DNA from: an uncultured Roseburia sp.
GTDB taxonomy: Bacteria; Bacillota; Clostridia; Lachnospirales; Lachnospiraceae
NCBI GenBank assembly: GCA_945928585.1
Contig: CAMENQ010000071.1
Span: 1 to 9,496 of the forward strand
Direction of reading: 5' to 3'
DNA length: 9,496 nt
Below, piece after piece: positions 1-7,000 of this stretch. The notes under the pieces are model-generated. The model was not told where the DNA came from. It saw only the letters and a list, made by a program, of their open reading frames with translations, and searched no databases. The position numbers and the translations under genes are program-made. Positions within the stretch are counted from its first letter, which is position 1, and each line of letters starts with the position of its first letter.

Positions 1-91
1 AATTACTTACAGTCTCCGATGCGTTAAAATTATTATATATCCATAGGGCACCCGGGTACTGTATAAAATTTTCTTAGTGCGACAGCCTAAC

Positions 92-260
92 TTTAGTAAA
101 TTCGTGAAGTTTAATTATTCTCATGTAGAGTATGTTATTGATTGTTTGGGAAAGAATACTACTAATGTGAAGAATATTAAAGCTATATTCTTACAAATCT
201 TTTTAATGCCGGCAATGCCGCAGATTGCATATTAAATGGAATTGACAAAATAAGAAAATA
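92..260 (+). pseudogene. Remnant of a mobile-element replication initiator C-terminus (DUF6017-like)
   Basis: Translating from about position 92 gives a readable stretch that includes NYSHVEYVIDCL (113-148) and KNTTNVKNIKA (152-184). This is the style of the C-terminal region of RepA-type replication initiators on Firmicutes conjugative elements and plasmids, where a segment like 'HIEYVLDCL..NTT.V.NIKAYLL..L.NAP' is typical; I am recalling this pattern, not searching for it. The reading then breaks. TNLFNA continues in another frame at 193-210, PAMPQIAY resumes in the first frame at 209-232, and a TAA follows at 233. At least two small indels are therefore needed to restore the usual ending. 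There is no start codon or intact upstream domain: the first frame opens only after a TAG at 44. I read it as a decayed 3' end left from an integrated element. Family assignment is moderate; non-functionality is likely. Confidence 0.5.
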
Positions 261-270
261 ATCATATACT
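242..270 (+). promoter_or_regulatory. Sigma-A promoter of the abiE operon
   Basis: A perfect -35 box TTGACA (242-247) is followed after exactly 17 bases by TATACT (265-270), five of six matches to the -10 consensus. Transcription would start near 277, giving a leader of about 40 bases before the abiEi start at 317. The -35 lies in the tail of the broken replication-initiator remnant, so the toxin-antitoxin pair carries its own strong promoter. AbiEi proteins are known to repress their own promoter by binding inverted repeats; I could not identify a convincing operator here. Confidence 0.8.
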
Positions 271-306
271 AACAATAAGTAAAAGAGTAATTTACATTTT
301 GAAAGT

Positions 307-312
307 AGGTGA
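307..312 (+). promoter_or_regulatory. Ribosome binding site that sets the abiEi start at 317
   Basis: AGGTGA sits four bases before the ATG at 317. The in-frame TTG at 299 has no comparable purine-rich element upstream, so the six residues it would add are probably not translated as a start. Confidence 0.65.
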
Positions 313-316
313 CAAT

Positions 317-940
317 ATGTTATATGATTACTTAATTAGTAATTATGAAAAAGGAGAACCAATCTTTCTGACGGATATCGTTATTGAAGGAATGTCTGAG
401 GAAAATATAAGATACCATTTGAAGAGACTGACAGATGATGGCTTGATTTGCAGATTTGAATCAGGAATTTATTATATTCCTAAGATAAATATTTTCGGTG
501 AACAGTCAACTCTTTCTGCTGAAACGGTTGCATTGCATAAATATGTTTCTCGTAGAGGAAAGAGAGTGGGTTTCTATTCAGGCTATACTCTTGCCAATCG
601 TCTGGGGTTGTCAACTCAAGTACCATTCAAAGAAGAGATAACTAGTAACTATGCTCCTGCTCAGGTTAGGGAAATCACTATTAAGAATCGTAAATATGTT
701 ATTCGAAGACCTGCTGTAGAAGTGACTGAAGAAAATGCATATGTCCTTCAGTTATTGGATTGTTTGAAAGATATTGATAAATCTGCAGAGGAAGATATGA
801 AAATATGTGGAAAGATTCTTACTGATTACGCTAATGAACATAGAATTACAAAAGAGCAGGTAGATCAATTTTTGGCATATTATCCATTGAAGATATATAA
901 GGCTATTTATGAAACAGGGGTGAAATATGTATCTGCATAA
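317..940 (+). CDS. abiEi: AbiEi-type antitoxin / abortive infection regulator
   Basis: This is the antitoxin half of an AbiE (type IV) toxin-antitoxin system. Such proteins counteract the AbiEii nucleotidyltransferase and repress their own promoter through an N-terminal winged helix. The 207-residue product has a helix-turn-helix-like N-terminus (about residues 14-55, ending GIYYIP), where a helix with R32, H34, K36 and R37 precedes a beta hairpin. A second block, GFYSGYTLANRLGLSTQVP (residues 85-103), matches the 'G..SG.TLAN.LGLTTQVP' signature of the DUF6088/AbiEi_4-like family as I recall it. Residues 104-207 form the C-terminal antitoxin domain. I chose the ATG at 317 over the TTG at 299 because AGGTGA precedes it. 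Its end overlaps abiEii by 14 bases, the usual arrangement for translational coupling. The lack of a long C-terminal extension makes it a compact member. Confidence 0.85.
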   Translation: MLYDYLISNYEKGEPIFLTDIVIEGMSEENIRYHLKRLTDDGLICRFESGIYYIPKINIFGEQSTLSAETVALHKYVSRRGKRVGFYSGYTLANRLGLSTQVPFKEEITSNYAPAQVREITIKNRKYVIRRPAVEVTEENAYVLQLLDCLKDIDKSAEEDMKICGKILTDYANEHRITKEQVDQFLAYYPLKIYKAIYETGVKYVSA

Positions 941-1841
941 AGATAAAGAAATATTTAAAGAAATAATTGAACAGGTGGCAGATGATACAGGACATGCTGC
1001 TGTTGTGATAGAGAAAGATTATTATGTAACTATGATATTGCGTTTACTATCACAAAATCTTTCAAATGTGGTATTTAAGGGTGGAACTTCGTTATCGAAG
1101 GGCTTTAAGGCGATTAACCGATTTTCTGAGGATATTGATATTACATTTGACGGGCATATAGGAGAAGCACGCAGAAAGAAACTGAAAAATGTAGTTCTGA
1201 AAGGTATCAGCGAGGAACTTGGTATGCCAATTTCTAACTGGAACTACACGCAGAGCGATAGGGATTATAATGCATATTTTTTCACATATGAATCTGTATG
1301 GAGTATGGAAAATGATAGGATGCTACCTTCGGTAAAGCTTGAGACAGCACTTGGTTCATATGCATTTCCAACTGAAAAGATATCTATTGGCAGTTATATT
1401 GGTGACTATTTTATAAAGAGAGACAGAGCAGACCTTGCAGCCAGGTTTAGGTTGGACGCATTTGATATGAAGCTGCAGGCTGTTGAACGCACTTACATCG
1501 ACAAGATATTTGCCCTGTGTGATTATTATATGCAGGGTAAATCAAAGCGTTATTCTAGACATCTGTACGATATTTTTAAATTGACAGATAGGCTTGATGC
1601 GGAAAGTGTGCTTTCAAATCTCTATGGCGAAATTAGAAAGCATCGTAAGAAGATGAAGAATTGCCCATCTGCAGAGGATGGTGTAAATATTCCAGAATTG
1701 ATTAATGCATTTTGTGATGACGATTTCTATAAGAATGATTATCAGGAAATAACAAATTATTTCTCGGATGATTATGTTGCTTATGAAGATACAATAGAAC
1801 AGATGAGAAAATTGGCAGAGATAATCGAGCAATTAAGCTAA
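927..1841 (+). CDS. abiEii: AbiEii-type nucleotidyltransferase toxin
   Basis: This is the toxin half of the AbiE pair, a DNA polymerase beta-fold nucleotidyltransferase. Known relatives are bacteriostatic: AbiEii binds GTP, and MenT toxins of mycobacteria add nucleotides to tRNA acceptor ends. The actual target here is unknown. All four family motifs are visible in the 304 residues: KGGTSLSKG (51-59, nucleotide-binding loop), RFSEDIDI (65-72, metal-binding D69 and D71), a K-x5-R pattern (K182, R188, then D192-K193), and RHLYDI (211-216). No motif is missing and length is normal for the family, so the enzyme should be active. It starts inside the end of abiEi (14-base overlap) with AGGGGTG as ribosome binding site. 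A 5-bp AAGCT/AGCTT inverted repeat at the stop is too weak to call a terminator. Confidence 0.9.
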   Translation: MYLHKDKEIFKEIIEQVADDTGHAAVVIEKDYYVTMILRLLSQNLSNVVFKGGTSLSKGFKAINRFSEDIDITFDGHIGEARRKKLKNVVLKGISEELGMPISNWNYTQSDRDYNAYFFTYESVWSMENDRMLPSVKLETALGSYAFPTEKISIGSYIGDYFIKRDRADLAARFRLDAFDMKLQAVERTYIDKIFALCDYYMQGKSKRYSRHLYDIFKLTDRLDAESVLSNLYGEIRKHRKKMKNCPSAEDGVNIPELINAFCDDDFYKNDYQEITNYFSDDYVAYEDTIEQMRKLAEIIEQLS

Positions 1842-1874
1842 TCTACACAGCTTATAATAATGAGGAACATAAAA

Positions 1875-1898
1875 CAGCACCCGTTATGACGGATGCTG
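1875..1898 (-). terminator. Rho-independent terminator for the minus-strand membrane-protein gene
   Basis: On the minus strand, ten bases (CAGCATCCGT) pair with ACGGGTGCTG around a four-base loop, with one G-U wobble, and TTTTATG follows. The wobble pairs only in the minus-strand transcript; on the plus strand the same position is a C-A mismatch and the following T-run is interrupted. It lies about 70 bases past the minus gene's stop. It may act weakly as a terminator for the convergent abiE transcript too. Confidence 0.8.
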
Positions 1899-1969
1899 CT
1901 TCCTTGTTCTCAAATTTCACAATAATTATAAGCGAAACAAAGTATATGTATCAACTCTCCTCCGGTTCT

Positions 1970-3091
1970 TTAATATGTGCTATAATCACCATCTCCACGT
2001 TTTTTCTTAGAAAGATTATTAACCACAACCGATATAACCACAGACACCACTCCAACAGCGGCGCAAACTATACCTACAGTAATTATACCGCTTCTCACGG
2101 CAGAAACATTATTTTCAATAAAGTCCTTAATAATAACCTCTGTAGAGTCAAAAGAATTAAACTCCTTTGCCATCAGGTCAGTGACAAAACTTAAAAAGCC
2201 ACAAGAGATAAACATAACTGCTGAAGCTATAAATGTACATACCGAAAGGTTTTTAAATGAACCTGAAGGCTTCTTCAAGTACATTAAAAGCTGGATAATA
2301 AACATAAAGGCTATAATTGCATATATTATGATGATACCTGTATGAAAAATACGAAGGCTGTCATTAAGTGTAGATATGATATTTTTAAGCTTATATTCGT
2401 CATTTGCCTCTTTTATGGCATCGTTTGCAATTTCGTTAACAAAATCCGTATATTCATCAAATGTATCCTCAATAACATTATATACAATATCAGAAACGGT
2501 GTCAGATACCTGCTGCTTAACTTCGGAAGTGCCTATGGCACTGACATCTACTGTAGTAGTTCCAAAGTTTGAAACCATAACATCCTCAAGAGGTGCTGAA
2601 ATTTCAACACCAAAGTTATCCTCAAAATCCGTTATGAGTGAATTTGAGGAAAGTGTTTTTACATCAAAAGTAGGATGTTTGTCTATTTCGTCAAAAACTT
2701 CATCTACAAGAGCCTGTGAGGTAGTCTGTGCCGCATCTATACAGTCGTCCTCTATGTAGGAAATATCAAAAGGCTTGTCATTTACAATGGAATCTGTTAA
2801 TTTATCCATAGTATCTGACATTATATCATCAGGTATAATAGTGGCGAGAGCCTCTTTTGACAATCCTAATTCTTCGCTGGCAAGCTCGTTTATCATAGTT
2901 TCACGGACAGTGTCATAAAATCCGGAGTCTTTAAGTGCTGACGAAATATCATCACCCTTCAGGACGGAAATCCTCAGTACTGTTAAAAATCCGTTTGCGA
3001 TAAGCAAAATAGTCATTATCATGGTAAGAATAAAACCGAAGGTGGCACGTAATGTATGGTGCGGTTTCGGCTGTAAATAATTTTGATCCAT
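1970..3091 (-). CDS. Four-span membrane protein with large extracytoplasmic domain, function unknown
   Basis: I do not recognise this 373-residue protein as a named family. It starts with a short basic N-terminus and a membrane span (about 17-39). A long, acidic, mostly helical soluble region follows (about 41-248, rich in D, E, S and T). Three further spans lie at about 251-272, 282-304 and 334-357, then a basic tail (KKKRG, 362-366). With the basic ends inside, residues 41-248 would lie outside the cytoplasm and both termini inside. No catalytic motif, lipobox or cysteine pair pattern stands out. The start at 3091 is chosen because GGAGG lies four bases upstream; an in-frame ATG 36 bases earlier lacks such a site. 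The gene stands alone between two convergent or divergent neighbours and has its own terminator. A role in the envelope is the most that can be inferred. Confidence 0.8.
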   Translation of the reverse strand: MDQNYLQPKPHHTLRATFGFILTMIMTILLIANGFLTVLRISVLKGDDISSALKDSGFYDTVRETMINELASEELGLSKEALATIIPDDIMSDTMDKLTDSIVNDKPFDISYIEDDCIDAAQTTSQALVDEVFDEIDKHPTFDVKTLSSNSLITDFEDNFGVEISAPLEDVMVSNFGTTTVDVSAIGTSEVKQQVSDTVSDIVYNVIEDTFDEYTDFVNEIANDAIKEANDEYKLKNIISTLNDSLRIFHTGIIIIYAIIAFMFIIQLLMYLKKPSGSFKNLSVCTFIASAVMFISCGFLSFVTDLMAKEFNSFDSTEVIIKDFIENNVSAVRSGIITVGIVCAAVGVVSVVISVVVNNLSKKKRGDGDYSTY

Positions 3092-3239
3092 AAAACCTCC
3101 ATTCCTGCATCGTATACAAGGATGCAAATAATATTTAAAATTAATTGCAAAATTTTATGTAAATAAAGCGTGAATAATAATTTGCAATAAAAACACATTA
3201 ATAGGATAGCATATAAAAAAATATAGTGCAAGAAATTAG
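3092..3239. other. Divergent intergenic region, gene-free part
   Basis: This AT-rich stretch separates the minus-strand membrane-protein gene from the pth promoter region. The minus-strand gene's promoter should lie here. TATTAT-like elements occur (minus strand at 3133-3128), but no -35 box sits at correct spacing, so I do not call one. No open reading frame with a ribosome binding site was seen. Confidence 0.5.
3096..3100 (-). promoter_or_regulatory. Ribosome binding site fixing the membrane-protein start
   Basis: Read on the minus strand, GGAGG is followed by TTTT and then ATG at 3091-3089. This decides against the longer frame beginning at 3127. Confidence 0.8.
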
Positions 3240-3268
3240 TGGAAAAATAAAGGAAAATAGTGTACAAT
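3240..3268 (+). promoter_or_regulatory. Candidate promoter for the pth-mfd operon
   Basis: TGGAAA (3240-3245, four of six -35 matches) is 17 bases from TACAAT (3263-3268, five of six -10 matches). Transcription would start near 3275 and leave a leader of about 140 bases before pth. Spacing is ideal but the -35 is weak, so this is a moderate call. Confidence 0.5.
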
Positions 3269-3281
3269 GGTTACTATTGTA
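3263..3281. promoter_or_regulatory. Candidate operator: TACAAT-N7-ATTGTA inverted repeat
   Basis: TACAAT (3263-3268) and ATTGTA (3276-3281) are perfect inverted copies separated by seven bases. The 19-base site overlaps the proposed -10 box and start point of the pth promoter, where a dimeric repressor would act. I cannot assign a regulator, and in AT-rich DNA a six-base inverted pair can arise by chance. Confidence 0.35.
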
Positions 3282-3323
3282 ATGAACTGACCAAAATCAG
3301 CAGAATAGTGATTAGTGTTAAAT

Positions 3324-3402
3324 CACAAATAAAAGTTTTTCACCGCAGAATTTGTGTCTGTGCACACCTGACACAAATGCTTTATGAATATGAACGTGTG
3401 CA
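3324..3402 (+). ncRNA. Structured pth leader: H-type pseudoknot with a competing upstream segment
   Basis: Stem 1 pairs ATTTGTGTC (3350-3358) with GACACAAAT (3370-3378), nine perfect pairs. Stem 2 pairs TGCACAC (3361-3367), inside the loop of stem 1, with GTGTGCA (3396-3402), seven perfect pairs. The order is that of an H-type pseudoknot with connecting loops of 2, 2 and 17 bases, and stem 2 ends five bases before the Shine-Dalgarno (3408-3413). CACAAAT at 3324-3330 duplicates part of the right arm of stem 1 (3372-3378), so it can also pair with 3350-3356 and disrupt the knot. This resembles a two-state leader acting on translation of pth. I do not recognise it as a known riboswitch class. 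TGTGCACA (3359-3366) could alternatively be a protein-binding palindrome in DNA. Confidence 0.45.
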
Positions 3403-3407
3403 GAAAT

Positions 3408-3413
3408 GAGGAG
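3408..3413 (+). promoter_or_regulatory. Ribosome binding site that sets the pth start at 3418
   Basis: GAGGAG lies four bases before the ATG at 3418. An ATG at 3406 is in frame but would itself overlap this site and has no Shine-Dalgarno; starting at 3418 also gives the usual MYII.GLGNP N-terminus of Pth. Confidence 0.9.
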
Positions 3414-3417
3414 TAAA

Positions 3418-3978
3418 ATGTATATTATAGCAGGACTTGGAAACCCTACGTCACAATATGCAAGGACAAGGCATAATATCGGGTTTGATACCATAGATAT
3501 AATAGGAAAGAAGTACGGCATAAAGGTGGATACGGCAAAGCATAAAGCTTTGTGTGGTACAGGCATTATAGGAGGAGAAAAGGTGCTTCTTTTAAAGCCC
3601 CAGACATATATGAATTTAAGCGGAGAAGCAGTGGCAGATGCACTGAATTATTATAAACTGAATCCGGAAAATGAGCTTATAGTTATATTTGACGATATAA
3701 GCCTGCCACCCGGAAAGCTTCGTATAAGAAGAAAGGGAAGCGCAGGAGGACATAACGGCATAAAAAGCATTATATCAATGACAGGAACAGACGGCTTTAA
3801 GCGTATAAAAATAGGAGTAGGTGAAAAGCCGGAGGGCTGGGATTTGTCAAGTCATGTGCTGGGATATTTTAAAAAGGATGACAGAAAGCTGGTAGAGGAT
3901 GCCATGGAGAGGGCAGCAGATGCAGTGAAACTTATGGTACGGGATGAATTTGACAAGGCTATGAATATGTATAATTAA
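3418..3978 (+). CDS. pth: Peptidyl-tRNA hydrolase
   Basis: Pth cleaves the ester bond of peptidyl-tRNAs that fall off ribosomes, recycling tRNA in the cytoplasm; it is normally essential. The 186-residue protein is of typical bacterial length and carries the active-site set: N9 in GLGNP, catalytic H19 in RTRHNIGFD, N66 in YMNLSGEAV, D92 in the IFDDI segment, and N113 in SAGGHNG. The start at 3418 is fixed by GAGGAG and by the family N-terminus. mfd begins 26 bases after its stop, a pairing also seen in Bacillus and other Firmicutes, although the small gene fin often found between them in Bacillus is absent. Its leader contains an unusual interlocking pair of stems (3350-3402), so translation may be regulated. 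Confidence 0.97.
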   Translation: MYIIAGLGNPTSQYARTRHNIGFDTIDIIGKKYGIKVDTAKHKALCGTGIIGGEKVLLLKPQTYMNLSGEAVADALNYYKLNPENELIVIFDDISLPPGKLRIRRKGSAGGHNGIKSIISMTGTDGFKRIKIGVGEKPEGWDLSSHVLGYFKKDDRKLVEDAMERAADAVKLMVRDEFDKAMNMYN

Positions 3979-4004
3979 ATTATAAAGATAAGTGGGAGGC
4001 AGAT

Positions 4005-7000
4005 ATGAAGCAGGCAATGAGCAGACCGATGGAGAGCGTGCAGGAGCTTTCATTAGTAAAGGAACAACTGAATAAAGCGAAAAAACCAATACACATATCC
4101 GGTGCCATTGATTCGGGACAGGTTCATCTTGCCGCAGCTATAGGGGAAACCTACAGATATAAGCTTTTTGTTACATTTACGGAACAAAAGGCAAAAGAGA
4201 TATATGAGGATATGAGATTTTTCTGCAGTGATACATATTATTATCCGGCGAAGGATTTCATATTTTTTAGTGCTGACATACACGGCAATCTTATGCTGAG
4301 TCAGAGAATGGAAACAATAAAGGCCATAAGGGAAGGTAAGGATGTATGTATAGTCACAACCATTGACGGACTTCTTGATAAGCTTGTGCCTATGGATATA
4401 ATAAAAGACAATATTCTTACCATTGATTATGATTCTGTAATTGAGCCGGAGGAATTGAAAAAAAGGCTCATATCAATGGGCTATGAAAGATGTGAGCAGG
4501 TGGAAGCACAGGGGCAGTTTGCCGTAAGGGGCAGTATAGTAGACATATTTGCACCTACGGAAAGTGAGCCGTGCAGAATTGATTTCTGGGATGATACCAT
4601 AGATTCCATTAAATTATTCGATCCTGTAAGTCAGAGAACAATAGAAACCGCAGACAGTGTAGTTATCTATCCTGCCACCGAGTATATTCTGACGGAGGAG
4701 ATGCTTGAAAACGGCATAAATAAAATAAAGGAAGCTGCAAAAAATACTGAGAAAGTTTTCAGGGAAAAGCAGAAAAACGAGGAAGCCCACAGGATTAAAA
4801 CTATAATAGGAGATTTTGTGGAACAGCTTTCCATATCAAGGGCAGGAGTATCATTAGACAGCTATATGGATTATTTTTACGGGGAAGCTGCTTCTCTTTT
4901 AGAGTATCTTCCTTTTGAAGATACGGTAGTTTTTATGGATGAACCTTCAAGATGCCATGAAAGATGTGAGGCAGTTGTTGCTGAATTTAAGGAAAGCATG
5001 ATAAACAGAATAGAAAAGGGATATGCACTTAACGGACAGGCAGATGTGCTTATATCCACAGAGCAGCTTTTTTCTGCTGTGGAAAGAAGAAAATGTATTT
5101 TATTTACAGCACTTGACCAAAAGTTTAAGTTTATGTCTGCGGGAGAAAAATATCAGGTATCCGTAAGAAATGTAAATCCATATAATAACAGCTTTGAAAC
5201 ACTTGTTAAAGACCTTGAAAGATATAAAAAGTCAGCATACAGGGTGCTGGTGCTGTCAGCATCAAAGACAAGAGGCTTAAGACTGGCTGAAACTTTGTTA
5301 AATGAATTTAACATAAATGCCTTTTATTCTGAGGAAGAGGACAGAGTTCCGGTAGCAGGTGAAGTTATGGTTACATACGGCAATGTTCATAAGGGCTTTG
5401 AATATCCTCTTATAAAATTCGTTGTTATGACGGAGTCAGATATATTCGGCACAGGAAAAAAGAAGAAAAAATCAAAGGCAAAATACAGCGGACAGAAAAT
5501 TGCTGATTTTGCGGAACTTAATATAGGTGATTATGTTGTTCATGAAAATCACGGACTGGGTATCTACCGGGGAATAGAAAAAATGGAGGTGGATAAAACC
5601 ACTAAGGATTATATAAAAATAGAATATGACAAGGGTGGAAACCTTTATATTCCTACGACCCAGTTTGACATGATACAAAAATATGCCGGAAAGGATTCGG
5701 GCAAGCCAAAGCTTAATAAGCTTGGAACAAAGGAATGGTCACAGACAAAGGCGAAGGTAAGAGGTGCCGTAAGGGATGTGGCAAAGGAGCTTGTGGAGCT
5801 TTACGCTGCACGTCAGGCAAAATCAGGATATAAGTATGGCGAGGATACCGTATGGCAGAGGGAGTTTGAGGAAATGTTCCCTTTTGAAGAAACAGACGAC
5901 CAGCTTGCTGCCATAGCCGATACAAAAAAGGATATGGAAAGCACAAAAATAATGGACAGACTTATATGCGGCGATGTAGGCTACGGAAAGACGGAAATAG
6001 CCATTCGTGCATCATTCAAGGCGGTTCAGGAGGGAAAACAGGTGGCATTTCTGGTGCCTACAACCATACTTGCGCAGCAGCACTATAACACATTTTTACA
6101 GAGAATGAAGGATTTTCCTGTAAATATAGAGCTTATGTGCCGTTTCAGAACACCGGCACAGCAAAAACATGCCATAGAAGGCCTGAAAAGAGGTACTGTG
6201 GAAATAGTTATAGGAACCCACAGACTGTTATCAAAGGACATTGCCTTTAAGGATTTGGGACTTCTTATAGTGGATGAGGAACAGCGTTTCGGAGTTACCC
6301 ATAAGGAAAAGATAAAACAGCTTAAGAAGGATATAGATGTACTTACACTTACTGCTACGCCTATTCCACGTACACTCCACATGGGACTTGTAGGCATAAG
6401 GGATATGAGCGTACTGGAGGAGCCGCCTGTTGACAGGCTGCCTATACAGACATATGTAATGGAATACAATGACGAAATGGTAAGGGAGGCAATAAACAGG
6501 GAGCTTGCACGAAACGGACAGGTATATTATGTATATAACCGTGTCAATAATATAGATGAAATTACAAACCAGATAGCAAAGCTTGTGCCTGATGCCAATG
6601 TAGTATTTGCACACGGACAGATGAGTGAGAGAAAGCTTGAGCAGATAATGTATGATTTTATAAACGGAGATATAGATGTGCTGGTAGCAACCACCATTAT
6701 CGAGACAGGTCTTGACATATCAAATGTAAATACTATTATAATACATGATGCAGATAAGCTTGGTCTGTCACAGCTGTACCAGCTGAGAGGACGTGTGGGA
6801 AGGTCAAACCGTACCTCATACGCATTCCTTATGTATAAGAGAGACAAAATGCTAAAAGAGGTGGCAGAGAAAAGACTGTCGGCAATAAGAGAATTTACGG
6901 ATTTAGGCTCAGGCTTTAAAATTGCCATGAGAGATTTAGAGATAAGAGGAGCAGGAAATATACTTGGTGCAGAGCAGCATGGTCATATGGAGGCTGTAGG

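Noticed and set aside
327..343. ATTACT-N5-AGTAAT inverted repeat as an AbiEi operator
   Set aside because: It lies inside the abiEi coding sequence well past the transcription start and is AT-rich enough to be chance; no second copy near the promoter was found.
1837..1856. AAGCT/AGCTT hairpin after abiEii as terminator
   Set aside because: Only five pairs with a nine-base loop and no T-tract.
2376..2759. Plus-strand open frame of 127 codons opposite the membrane-protein gene
   Set aside because: It is the antisense shadow of the acidic domain coded on the minus strand; Ser/Thr-rich composition, no ribosome binding site, and no independent signature.
3406..3417. Upstream in-frame ATG at 3406 as the pth start
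   Set aside because: It has no ribosome binding site and overlaps the GAGGAG that serves the ATG at 3418.
6083..6928. Several minus-strand open frames opposite mfd
   Set aside because: They lie entirely opposite the conserved Mfd motor motifs, lack ribosome binding sites, and have cysteine/serine/phenylalanine-rich shadow composition.
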